Assembly: GCA_024760905.1 (NCBI GenBank) | Contig: CM045729.1 | Coordinates: forward strand, 47,047,080-47,111,079 | Length of the DNA: 64,000 bases | Direction of reading: 5' to 3' | Source of the DNA: Plotosus lineatus | Lineage: Eukaryota > Chordata > Actinopteri > Siluriformes > Plotosidae | Shown: piece by piece, positions 22,328 through 31,666 of the stretch | Layout: the number at the start of each line of letters is the position of its first letter | How positions within the stretch are numbered: position 1 is the stretch's first letter | Position numbers and translations under genes: made by a program | The notes under the pieces: generated by a model | What the model was told of the DNA's origin: nothing | Databases searched by the model: none | What the model saw: the letters and a program-made list of their open reading frames with translations, nothing else

Positions 22328-22958
22328 GCATAAATTAAAAAAAAAAAAAACTTTTCCTTTCCTTACTTTTCCCTCCCAGTGTTGTTCCTTTAAACATTTC
22401 CTTTAAACGTTTTTCCAAGTAAAATGAGCCAATCAACACAAATGTCAACTTTAGCACATGACAACCAATAAACCAATCAACATGAACATAAACAAAAGCA
22501 CACGGCCAGGAACGTTTTTAAATTTATGAAGTTAGTGTGGTGAAAAATCCTCGTCATCACTTTCTGATAGGTCCATATCTGGCATCGCTCTATTCATTCA
22601 GAGCATCCAATAGTTTTGCTGTAGCAGTTTCTAACGGTTCATTGATTGCTGGACATTTACCAAGAGAACACAGCAAAATATTTTCCTGTTTTTTTAAAGC
22701 ACTGTGGAACAATCAAATGTGTTGTTACCGATGAACATTATAGACATTCCCGAGTAGCAGGGAGTCTTGAAATACAGTGTAAACTCACTTTTACAGGTAG
22801 TGAACCCCTCATTTTATTGTTACAGAGGCTGCATGAATAAAATTTTGAAGTTTGATCTACGATTTTGCTTCCAGTACACATGGGCAGTTATTAGACCTAA
22901 GATAAAAAACACGGGGGGGGCGTTTATTGGAGCAGGGTGCTTATTAGGTCAAATATGG

Positions 22959-23514
22959 TATTTTCTGTGATGCCCCCTGCAGGAAGAAAAATAAAAACAT
23001 TTCATGCCCCCCAGTGCCCCGCACACGACTGTAAATAGTATTTACTGCACTTCATATTGTTTACTTGGTGTTTTTTCCCCATGGCATAGGGAACACAGTG
23101 AGAGTGCCACTGCCACCTAATGTAATTGTGCATCCTCTACAGTAGGTGGCAGTGGTGCTCTCACTTTGTTCCCGACACCATAGTTCCCTACTGTAGAGGA
23201 TGCGCAATTACACTTAATTCTAGTACAGCGTGGCAAAAGAGCATGTTCTCCAGGGTCATACGTGCTTCTCTATTATGCACCACCTCATGCCTGCCCACAT
23301 GACATCTTTGCACCCACGTGACATCTTTGCCACAGTCGATGATCAGAAGGGATCGTTGACTTATTATTTATTCTTGTTTTATTATTATTTATTATTAATT
23401 ATTATTAATGTTAATGTACATGTATTATTATTATTTTGAAATATTTTTTGTTTTTACATGTTTATCTTTAATATATTGGGTCAAATATACGTGTTTGTGT
23501 TAGGTTATGAGTTT
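22959..23514. other. Unclassified sequence containing interleaved inverted repeats
   Basis: Nothing recognised apart from the inverted repeats at 23089-23212 and an AT-rich stretch with TTATT runs at 23360-23460. Confidence 0.4.
23089..23212. repeat. Two interleaved inverted repeats (A-B-A'-B')
   Basis: Arm A at 23089-23119 pairs with A' at 23143-23173 (31 bases, 3 mismatches, for example CACTGCCACCTA with TAGGTGGCAGTG). Arm B at 23121-23146 pairs with B' at 23187-23212 (26 bases, 1 mismatch, for example CATCCTCTACAGTAGG with CCTACTGTAGAGGATG). B lies in the loop of A, and B' lies outside, so both hairpins cannot form fully at once. Confidence 0.9.
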
Positions 23515-23646
23515 GTGAGGGGGCTGGAACGGATTAATTGGTTTTCGATTATTTCCTATGGGAATTTTTTTGTTTTATGTAATGAACATTTTGATTTACG
23601 AGATTTCCATCAGAACGGATTAATTTCGTAAGTCAAGGTACCACTG
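23515..23646. mobile_element. End fragment of a family-B-like transposon (B3)
   Basis: Ends with GTAAGTCAAGGTACCACTG next to a TA, resembling the inverted end of family B, and holds AACGGATTAATTTCGTAAG. An inner copy of GGAACGGATTAATTGG lies at about 23527. The other terminus is not found, so this is a fragment or a related subfamily. Confidence 0.6.
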
Positions 23647-23728
23647 TACAGTTAGCACCCCTGAGGTTAATACTTTGTACAACCCTGTTTTGCCAACAAA
23701 ACAGCACCTAATCTTCAACTATAATATC

Positions 23729-23963
23729 ATTCATCCATTCATTTTCTGAACCGCTTAATCCTAATTAGGGTCGTGGGTAGGCTGGCACCCATCCCAGCCG
23801 ACTTCAGGCAAGGGGCAGAGTACACCTTGGACAGCTCACCAGGCCATCGCAGGGCAGAAACACACTGACAGCTATGCAGCCTACTCTTGTCAAAAGTCAG
23901 CAATGGTTCTTTTACATGCCTCACACCATAGACAGTGAGAGACATGGCTGGCCGTTGATAAAT
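23729..23963 (-). mobile_element. SINE-Y with L2-like tail (Y4), antisense, head missing
   Basis: Minus-strand order: Y body (ATGGTGTGAGGCATGTAAAA), hinge (GTCAGTGTGTTTCTG), L2-like tail (TGTCCAAGGTGTACTCTGCC, GGCTGGGATGGGTGCCAGCC) and a CATTCATT-type end. The tRNA-like head is lost at about 23963. Confidence 0.85.
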
Positions 23964-24184
23964 GGCCGACACATCGGAAGTCCGGGAAGAGAAGCAGAAC
24001 TGAACATTTCTGAACTCCTGCCAAAAGTTTCAAAGAAGACACAAATTGACTCCAATATTATAATGAACTGGATAAGACTGAAACTCTCTGTAAATCTAAT
24101 CAGATCCGCTGTGCTGTGCTTGAGAGGAACCAGCAGTTTAAACACGGGACATATTGATAATGTACAGGTGATTATGAGGGGAGA

Positions 24185-24185
<1 letters not shown>

Positions 24186-24221
<36 letters not shown>
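24186..24221. repeat. (GA)n microsatellite
   Basis: About 36 bases of GA repeat. Confidence 0.95.
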
Positions 24222-24224
<3 letters not shown>

Positions 24225-24324
24225 GTATACAGTACAAACTCATATTCATTACTTATACAAGGTTTAAACATAAGTTCCCCTCTAAAGAATTCCCTGTAAA
24301 GACTTCCAAACAAATTCATCTAAG

Positions 24325-24370
24325 AACGGCCGTCCTGAACCTACCTGGGTAGTAAGCTGGGGAGCGTCTG
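24325..24370 (+). mobile_element. Right end of a family-C transposon (C4 remnant)
   Basis: GGCCGTCCTGAACC and CTGGGGAGCGTCTG match the right end of C1 and C2. Only about 46 bases remain. Confidence 0.7.
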
Positions 24371-24376
24371 TGCACA

Positions 24377-24685
24377 CACACACATACAGTTTGGTATTGC
24401 AAGAGAAGAAGACGACATGCGTAGATGCGCGTGCACACACAGATGTAACAATGTTTTGATGTAAGATTTTGGGTTGTTTTTTTTGTTTTGTGTTTGTTTC
24501 GGGGTTTTTTTTTTTTTTGGATAATTGGCCTTATTTTTGTGACATTTTCCATAACTTTTCCCCTACTCTTCCGTAATTTCCTTATTTTTTAATTCAATGA
24601 ATATTTATTGATTTTTTTTTTTTTTTTTTAAACTGCGATGCACTGAAGCTGCCTTAATTGAAGCGCGAGTAGCGAGGGATCACTG
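24377..24685 (+). mobile_element. Family-A transposon, left part missing (A2)
   Basis: Matches the inner and right parts of family A: TTTGGTATTGCAAGAGAAGA (like the 54-kb copy), poly-T stretches, ATTGGCCTTATTTTTGTG, CGATGCACTGAAGCTGC, and the right end GCGAGGGATCACTG followed by TA. The left inverted repeat is absent and its place is taken by a family-C end. Confidence 0.78.
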
Positions 24686-24708
24686 TATATACATACATAC
24701 ATATATAC

Positions 24709-25002
24709 ACCCCCCCCCCCCCCCCCCCCCAGTGCAGCTAACTGGGTTATCAAAGGCAGGCCATGTCTCTCACTGTCTATGGTGAGAGGCATGTAAAAGA
24801 ACCATTGCTGACTTTCGTAAAGAGTAGGCTGCAAAGTCGTCAGCGTGTTTCTGTCCCTTGCTAAAAAAAGGTTGTGACAGGAAGGGCATCCGACGTAAAA
24901 AAAAAAAAAAACCTCTGCCAAATCAAACGTGCGAATCAGATGATTCGCTGTGGCGACTCCTGAGTAAAAAGGGAAAAAGCCGAAAGGAAGACAGACAGAC
25001 AT
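24709..25002 (+). mobile_element. SINE-Y with RTE tail (Y5), 5' truncated after a C-run
   Basis: Starts with about 22 consecutive C (24709-24730), then AGTGCAGCTAACTGGG of the Y body, the hinge, and the RTE tail with GGTTGTGACAGGAAGGGC and CGCTGTGGCGACTCC, ending in AGACAGACAG. ATATACAC occurs on both sides as a possible short target duplication. A-runs in the tail are expanded (24897-24911). Confidence 0.85.
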
Positions 25003-25893
25003 ATACACTCCTCTCCATAATTACTGGCAGTTGTGGAATCACCCAAATAACGAACAGGTAATCTGTTTGTTTGAGCTGAATCCGGATTCAGGAAAATTCA
25101 TGTTGATTTTACACTCTGCATGGAGGACATTCTGTCACCAAACAGAACATTAGTGAGTTACAGTATGATCTTTTCGGCACAGGGGGTTCTGTTTCTGTGT
25201 TAGTAACTGACAGTTGTACATTTGCATTATAATTATAAGTTTTTTTATTGCTTACATTACTTTCAAGTTAGACTTGTGGCAACCACTCAATGACACTGCT
25301 TACACTCCCAAAAATATGCAGTGCTCAACACTGTATGTCAACTTTCAAAAATCCACCACGTGACTCATCTGGGCATGGAAAAATTAAAATCCCTCAGTTT
25401 AAATCTCCCAGTGGAAAAACATAAGCCTGGAGTTAAACATAAACAGACCATGTGTATGTGCTAGTGTGACAGAATGTGAAAGAGCGTATTTCTAAGCTGC
25501 ATTTTATATTAAAAGGAAAAAAGGAGAAATGGAGGGTAAAGAGAGAATGACAAAAGACAGAAAGAACAAATGCAAAAAGGGAGGTGGGAAGGAGAGAGGG
25601 GGAGAGCGAGTTAAAACACCAGTACTGAACTAGGTTTGTTTGATTAATGGGCCATTTTCTTGCTGTGTTTTTGGCCATAGATTTAATTAAAAGGACCTCC
25701 TAGTGAGGGGGGAAGATTTTATAGCCAGACAGACAGTGTGGCTGAGGATAAGACAGGAGACAAAAAAGGGAAAAGACAATCAGCATGTGACAGAAATGTA
25801 AATATAGCAGAGCTCACAGTGGAATATGCATAAATTCACAACCTGTCCCATGTGAATTAATCATTTTCTAAATATGACTCAAGGCGACTCCAA
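25003..25893. other. Unique sequence; 25400-25740 looks like conserved non-coding DNA
   Basis: No repeat found. The stretch 25620-25710 contains homeodomain-like motifs (GATTAATGGGCCATTTTC, GATTTAATTAAAAGG) and balanced composition with no reading frame, as enhancers often do. Conservation cannot be tested from one sequence. Confidence 0.4.
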
Positions 25894-25897
25894 GTGC

Positions 25898-25972
<75 letters not shown>
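25898..25972. repeat. (TA)n microsatellite followed by a poly-T stretch
   Basis: About 75 bases of TA, then T-rich sequence to about 26003. Confidence 0.97.
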
Positions 25973-25981
<9 letters not shown>

Positions 25982-26003
25982 TCTTTTTTTTTTTTTTCTT
26001 CTT

Positions 26004-26629
26004 TCTGGGGCAAGGTAACAATGTCCAATGTATAATATGGTGGTAGGTATACAATGAGATCTAAAAGTTGGAGTCCACTAGTAATACTTTTGCACTTGTA
26101 TTTAATATCATATAACTATTTAGACACTGTATAAATATTTGGATGTAAAGGCTTGAAGCTTCATGCATACATAAAGTAAGAGTGTAAGCTTCAATATACA
26201 AGTGCACTCAGTGCAAATGGTGGCAGCAAAAATAATGTTTTCCCCATTATTTTTTTTCTTTCATTGGGTTGCCTGTGTGAGGATGTAAGCATGGACATCA
26301 CAACAAAATTGAGCTCATGGCTTTTACGACATTTGCATAAGTATGGTCTTCCAAAGCTCCGCTCCAAATTAATTTGCATTACTGACAACTACCTGAGTGG
26401 AAAGTAGGAGAAAAAACATTAAATATAAAAAAATCCATCAGTATTTCGGCTTCAACAGAGCAGACCAGACCTTTACAAAAAAACAGTTAACATGTTCCTT
26501 GTTTACATGGAAAATCTTGAATATTAAATTCCCTTAAAAGCATCACACCATTATGTGTTTTGAATAGTTTGAATATTCTGAAATCTGTTTATTTGCAAAC
26601 TTAAAAAAAAAGATTTTCAATGACTAGTT

Positions 26630-26631
<2 letters not shown>
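26004..26631. other. Unique sequence; 26200-26400 resembles a regulatory element
   Basis: No repeat or gene. AATTAATTTGCATTACTG at about 26368 combines a homeodomain core and an octamer-like ATTTGCAT. This is only a motif-level hint. Confidence 0.35.

Positions 26632-26690
<59 letters not shown>
26632..26690. repeat. (TG)n-(AG)n compound microsatellite
   Basis: TG repeats to 26676 and then AG repeats to 26690, at the outer end of the left arm of the large inverted repeat. Confidence 0.95.
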
Positions 26691-26691
<1 letters not shown>

Positions 26692-27020
26692 TTGAGAATG
26701 TCAATAATGATGATATCGTGATAAAAATTCATTACAATACACAGACTTTCCACTGAAACAGGCTGCTGTGCAAGCAGAACTCTTCTGATGCTGTTGTAAA
26801 ACAATGGACATTCAAAATGCTTCTCTAAAGCATTTTTCTATACTCTACATTTATAATTTCTACCTAAAATCCTTATAAAGAATCTGAAACGCATGAAGCC
26901 AGCTAAGTGCATCTTTCCAAACTGCTCTATGTGCTTTAACTGAGCTTCTCCAATGAGCCAGGCTTGAATCCAGGACCATATACATCTTCTGTATATATGC
27001 TTCTCTAGTTGAGAAATAAT
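26680..27020 (+). repeat. Left arm of a large inverted repeat
   Basis: The reverse complement of 26691-26984 matches 27601-27880 almost base for base (for example CTCTACATTTATAATTTCTA here and TAGAAATTATAAATGTAGAG at 27713). By eye I count about 17 substitutions and one 7-8 base gap in about 285 aligned bases. Weaker similarity continues inward to about 27020. The outer ends of both arms carry AG/CT repeats. Confidence 0.92.
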
Positions 27021-27564
27021 CCTGTAACCCACACATCCACACCAGATCTTACAACGTGTAAATTTCAAGCTGGCCAATTTGCTTGCAATGACAGAAAATG
27101 ATACAGAGCTCGTAAGACAGAATCCACTCATTATCATTCTCCAATGTAAACAACAATTGTTGAAACACAAAGAAATTAGATGATCATATAGGGCCACATG
27201 TTTCCATTTTTCATTAAAACGTCTGGGAGGGAAAGTACAGACATTGGCATGCTTCCACCGGTAGTAACATTAAATCTTTCCATGGTGCTGCAGAATAGGA
27301 ACAAGACAGGAAAAAATACTTTTTGATAACCCAAGAAAGTAAAGAAGGTAAAAAAATTAGCACTTTAATAGAAAGACTTCGAGAAGAAGAAGACAGAGAA
27401 GAAGTAGAGAAAGGCAGAACGAATATAATTTCTGCACTAGGCAATGAATTTTATGCTGATAATCATTTGAGCATGCGTAGATCACAGAGGTTTTCTGTAA
27501 TTCTTCTCGCCTTCTTTCCTGACACTTCTGCCAAATGGGTCATAGTTCATTCTTTCACAGCGTT
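27021..27564. other. Spacer between the inverted-repeat arms
   Basis: About 540 bases without a recognised repeat. Traces of inverted similarity extend in from both sides (for example TTATTTCTCAA at about 27562-27572 against TTGAGAAATAA at about 27008). No transposase or terminal repeat is seen. The purine-rich open frame at 27323-27640 has no domain. Confidence 0.6.
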
Positions 27565-27898
27565 ATTTCTCAAACAGAGAGGCAGATACATAGCAAAGAT
27601 ATATGGTCCTGGATTCAAGCATTGGAGAAGCTCAGTTTGAGCACGTAGAGCAGTTTGAAAAGATGCACTTAACCGGCTTCATGTGTTTCAGATTCTTTAT
27701 AAGGATTTTAGGTAGAAATTATAAATGTAGAGTATAGAAAAAAGCATTAGAGAAATATTTTGAATGTCCACTATTTTAGAACAGCATCAGAAGAGTTCTG
27801 CTTGCACAGCAGCCTGTTTCAGTGGAAAGTCTGTGTATTGTAATGAATTTTTATCACCAATATCATCATTACTGACATTCTCTCTCTCTCTCTCTCTC
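27565..27898 (-). repeat. Right arm of a large inverted repeat
   Basis: Inverted partner of 26680-27020. The best-matched part is 27601-27880, including CAGCATCAGAAGAGTTCTGC and CAGCAGCCTGTTTCAGTGGA. It ends in a CT repeat that mirrors the AG repeat at the left arm. Confidence 0.92.
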
Positions 27899-28282
27899 AT
27901 TTTCTGTCTGTCTCTCTCGGCCCAAATTACAAGCTATTCCTGTTTTTCTCACCTGCATAATTTAAAGTTTTCCGCAATAATTTCAGATGGTTTTATTTTC
28001 CTTCTCCATCCCTTTCATTCTTTTTTCTACAATGTACTGCCTTAGTAAAAAGCATTGGGAGTGTTGAGTGGAGAGAAACGGGTAAAGGAAAAGAGATACG
28101 GGCAAGGAATATAGAGAAAGTTAAAAAATATAAAAGAAAAAAGTAATGCTTCTGACAGGGAGTGAAAGCATCTCTCTCTCTTAAATGATTTCTGAGCATG
28201 AAAAATAAATAAATAAAAAATCACAAATGTTGTAGATTTTTTTTTTTTTTTGGAATAATAAATAAATAAATAGATACAGTAT
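27899..28282. other. Unique sequence, nothing recognised
   Basis: AT-rich, including an AAATAAATAAATAA run and a T-run near 28240. No gene or repeat identified. Confidence 0.4.
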
Positions 28283-28715
28283 TGAACTTTGCCTCCCAAA
28301 TGGTGCATCGACAAGGTGCGTGATTAGAGATTGCAAGTTCAAATCGGGTTTAATGCCACAGCCGTCTGTAGCCAGGAGTCCACGGGAGATAATTGGCAGA
28401 GCTCTCATGGGAGGGTGGGAATGCATACACCCACTTCACTGTCACTCACAGTGATAAGCCAATCATGGGTTTCTGTGAGCTCATCCATACGAGGGACATA
28501 AACCACTTTCCCTCAGAGTGTGTTAGACCATCCCTAAATAAGCTCAAAAAGAGGTAGATGGTTAGCATTGCATGTCACACAGGGGGCGTATGCATGCTTT
28601 TGCTCTTCCCTCATGTGTGGTGGTTGTGTGAAGGTAGTACTTGATGGGTGGGACTTGGTTATGACTAAATTATAGAGAAAAATGGAGGGGGGGGGACCAA
28701 AAAAAAATTGAGCTT
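28283..28715 (+). repeat. SINE-Z, copy 1
   Basis: A tRNA-like head with a B-box-like GCAAGTTCAAATCGGG near 28337 is followed by a long body (GTAGCCAGGAGTCCACGGG, GGGTTTCTGTGAGCTCA) and a 3' end TGATGGGTGGGA...GGAGGGGGGGGACCAAAAAAA. The A-rich end gives the plus orientation. A second copy is at 30246-30600. Confidence 0.75.
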
Positions 28716-28819
28716 CTTTCATCCAATTTTGGTTGGGTCAAAGTAGATCTACAGCCTGAGAACTAACTGAAAACATTCACAGCTTTAACACGGTACTTCA
28801 ATTTATGTGTTATACCTGT

Positions 28820-29015
28820 GTAAAAGAACCATTGCTGACTTTCCTCAAGAATAGGCTGCATAGACATCAGCGTGTTTCTGCCCTGCGATGAGCTGGGGAA
28901 CCGTCCAGGGTGCACTCTGCCCTCGTCCAGAGTCAGCTGAGATGGACGCCAACCTCCCAGCGATCCTAATTAGGATTAAGCTGTTCAGAAAATTAATGGA
29001 TGAATGAATGTTTTC
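28820..29015 (+). mobile_element. SINE-Y with L2-like tail (Y6), 5' truncated
   Basis: Starts at GTAAAAGAACCATTGCTGAC in the Y body and runs through the hinge into the L2-like tail (CCGTCCAGGGTGCACTCTGC, AATTAGGATTAAGC) and an AATGAATG end. Confidence 0.88.
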
Positions 29016-29029
29016 CTTGCTTTTAATAT

Positions 29030-29089
29030 CTTCTTCTTCTTTTCCTTTCAGTCTTTTCCCTTTTTCAGGGGTCGCCACAGCCAATCATC
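29030..29089 (-). mobile_element. RTE LINE 3' end, antisense stub (R4)
   Basis: Minus-strand text is GGATGATTGGCTGTGGCGAC and then CCCTGAAAAAGGG, ending in a GAAGAAGAAG tail. Only about 60 bases are present, an extreme 5' truncation of the R1/R2 family, placed just after Y6. Confidence 0.8.
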
Positions 29090-29627
29090 CCTACTTTTAA
29101 TAGATTGCTGTATAAATCCCTTGCTTCTTTTGCACACTCTTTCTTTTTGAAAGCTTGGTATTTGGAAAAAAAGCACAGACACAGAATCAAATAAAATATT
29201 TGAAAAAGACTTTTGTTTAATGGAAAAAAATCTTCCCGATTTCCTTTTCACACAGAACGCCGAAAAACTGCAATGCAAGCTATTGATAATATTGTTGGAA
29301 AGATAATTGGCCCAAACCCTGTCCAACTAAACAAAGTCCAACATAAATTTCATCATTATTCCAGTCTCTTTATGACGTTCATTAAAATTCAGACAAGATG
29401 TAATTTTAATTTCCACTAATTAGCTGATATTTTTATTCATTATAGATTTCAAAAGGAGTGGAAATCCTTTGACCTTCTGTGTACTTTATATCTGCACTGC
29501 TGTTCATTTGTCATGAGTCCAAAAGGATTGAGGACTTTGAGGACATCATGACTGTCCTTTTTACAACCATTGGCCCTTTTAAATTGTATGTTATCAAATG
29601 CAGGTGGAAAATGAGTGAGTAAATATA

Positions 29628-29628
<1 letters not shown>
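29090..29628. other. Unique sequence; 29220-29450 looks like conserved non-coding DNA
   Basis: The stretch holds clustered factor-like motifs (ACTAAACAAAGTCC, TTCCACTAATTAGCTG, GATAATTGGCCC) and no frame. This resembles a developmental enhancer in composition only. Confidence 0.35.

Positions 29629-29629
<1 letters not shown>

Positions 29630-29678
<49 letters not shown>
29630..29678. repeat. (TG)n microsatellite
   Basis: About 48 bases of TG repeat. Confidence 0.95.
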
Positions 29679-29680
<2 letters not shown>

Positions 29681-30160
29681 ATCGTGTTAGTTGTGCTGGA
29701 GGTAAATATGAGCAGCTTGTTTCATGTGTCAAAGCTTGCAGATGTTGTGGATAATGAAGCATCATTACAGCAGAAAGAGTCAGAAAGCGAGAGAAAGGGA
29801 GACTCATATACAGAGACTAATAGTAAACAGCAGAACCTAGAAAGTAAAGAAAAGGTGATGGAGAGAATTCGGGAGGGTGCTTTATGGGACACGGAGAAAT
29901 ATTGTGTGTCATGTCTTTGGTGGAGAGAGACTGAGTAGAGATGCAGCAGCGAGATGCAATGTACTAATGATAGCTTGTTATCACAGTCGAGTGTGTTTGT
30001 GTGCAGTCTGCCAAATACATCAACCATCCATTTCTTGCTGTTCTTATTTTTACATCTGTCTGATATCTCTATCTTTATCCGCGTCTATATTGATGTGTAA
30101 AATAATGAATATAGCAGGCCTGTTGTGACAAAATAATCTTGTCACTGAGGTCTGAACTAC
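29679..30160. other. Unique sequence, no gene recognised
   Basis: Overlapping open frames on both strands at 29722-30027 have no recognised domain and are rich in Ser or Glu. No repeat is seen. Confidence 0.4.

Positions 30161-30204
<44 letters not shown>
30161..30204. repeat. (AAT)n microsatellite
   Basis: About 14 units of AAT. Confidence 0.95.
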
Positions 30205-30207
<3 letters not shown>

Positions 30208-30245
30208 CTTGCTAAAATTAAATCTTCCACCATATTCACATTATT

Positions 30246-30600
30246 AGAAATATTTCCACTCGCTGTCCATGGCCAGGAGACCATGGGAGCTAATCGGCTG
30301 ATCTCTCACATGATTGCCTGCCAATCTTGGGCTTCTGTGACCTCAGTTGTATAAAGAAGCGAATAGTGCTTTCCCTCCTTGTGTGTTAGACTGCCTGCAA
30401 ATATGCATGGCGCTGCAGTTCGAAAAAAGGGGCGGGTGACAAGGATTGCCAGTGAAGGAGAGGGCGTGTGCATATGCTGTTGCCCCTCCCTGATTGGTGG
30501 TGGTCGTGTGATAAGGACAGCAATACCTGATGGGTGGGAATTGAAGGGGGAAAAATTAGGGGAAAATCCAAAAAAAAAAAAAAAAAAAAAAAAAAAAGAA
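30246..30600 (+). repeat. SINE-Z, copy 2, 5' truncated
   Basis: Matches copy 1 from GTCCATGGCCAGGAGACC onward (GGGCTTCTGTGACCTCAG, AGTGCTTTCCCTC, TGATGGGTGGGAATTG) and ends in a long poly-A of about 27 bases at 30570-30597. The tRNA-like head is missing. Confidence 0.75.
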
Positions 30601-30640
30601 ATATTTCTGCTACGTTCTCAAAATAATTTTTGCATTTAAA

Positions 30641-30765
30641 AGGTGTGAGTGTGAATGGTGTGTGTGTGTGTGTGTGTGTTGCCCTGTGATGGTCTGGTGA
30701 GCTGCTTAGCTATACCCCACATTTGCCCAGTGTCAGCTAAGACAGACTCCAGCTGTTTAAGTCCC
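30641..30765 (+). repeat. V-SINE 3' half with internal (GT)n (V6)
   Basis: GGTGTGAGTGTGAATGG, a GT repeat, then an L2-like tail (TGCCCTGTGATGGTCTGGTG, TGTCAGCTAAGACAGACTCC). Confidence 0.7.
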
Positions 30766-30791
30766 TAGTGTCTTTATGCTTTGCAACTTTT

Positions 30792-30896
30792 AGCCAGATT
30801 CACACAGGAAGTGACGAGCAGCCTGCTTCTCCTTACTCAATTTGCTGATTTTCATTGACTTTGCATGGTTGCTCGTCACTTCTTGTGTCAATCCGG
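30792..30896. repeat. Foldback element, about 30-bp arms
   Basis: The arm GATTCACACAGGAAGTGACG (from 30797) pairs with the inverted arm CGTCACTTCTTGTGTCAATC (to 30893), with the stem extended by GAGCAGCC/GGTTGCTC. About 43 bases separate the arms. It resembles small fish foldback MITEs, but no target duplication is evident. Confidence 0.75.
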
Positions 30897-31243
30897 TGTT
30901 TCTTATTCTAGTCTTCTGTTTTTATCTTGAACAAAAATACTTTTCCTTGTTCAGAACCATTGGAACTTTTCGATGAAAACGAATAAATGATTCTGAGGCT
31001 GAAATCACACCTCAAAAAAAATAAATACGAGCGTTCTTTAAAGTAAAAGCAGAATTCATAAACCACTGAGAGTGGGAGCGATGTTCATATTCACGTCCTG
31101 CGTTATTCCCTTGCTTGCAAAACATTTCAGTCATAAGTGAAAAGGGCAGATGCAATTTATTCAACCTGCCTTGATACGAGAAGTAAAAAGGAAACAATCT
31201 GTGAAACATAAATGGGGAACAGTCCCTGAGGAACACATGCTAG

Positions 31244-31274
<31 letters not shown>

Positions 31275-31628
31275 ACCCTCTGTTCTCTTTTTCTCTCTTT
31301 TATAGCGAGCAATGTCAGGAATGCAATGCAGATGGTAGATAGGCTTCTCTGCATATTAATACAGAAACCTTGAAATTGTAAAACATACTCATAGACAGAA
31401 CAAGATCAATGGAGCACTTTAAAACTTTACAAACTGGGTCAATTTAGGTAGCATGAAGACATACAATTTAAATCAGGTGTACGAGCCTCACAGTAACCAG
31501 AGAATTTAAGCTTTCTCACTGTTCATGCATGCCATTTCTAAGACTTTATGCACAGTTTCATGGCGGTGAAGGTTTACAGTTTTGAGAATGACTCACAGCA
31601 TGATATCAGACGCATTTCTTACACATTA

Positions 31629-31629
<1 letters not shown>
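30897..31629. other. Unique sequence with a (CA)n at 31242-31276
   Basis: The part 30960-31230 has no repeat signature and could be conserved non-coding DNA. No gene seen. Confidence 0.4.

Positions 31630-31664
<35 letters not shown>
31630..31664. repeat. (GT)n microsatellite
   Basis: About 34 bases of GT repeat. Confidence 0.95.

Positions 31665-31666
<2 letters not shown>

Larger units (their letters stand above)
20777..22958 (+). mobile_element. Family-P TA-target DNA transposon with two insertions inside
   Basis: The left end after a TA is CCGTATTTGACGTGATAAGC and the right end, inverted, is GCTTATTAGGTCAAATATGG followed by a TA, giving inverted repeats of about 25 bases. Inside lie a SINE-Y (20983-21287) and an antisense RTE LINE (21330-22327). 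Without these the element is about 850 bases. The minus strand near 22545-22590 reads a short acidic SDMDLSESDDEDF tail, which could be the end of a pogo-like transposase. That assignment is tentative. Confidence 0.7.

Noticed and set aside
27323..27640. 105-codon acidic/basic frame between the inverted-repeat arms
   Set aside because: Compositional (GAAGAA-rich) and without a domain. The frame continues into the repeat arm.
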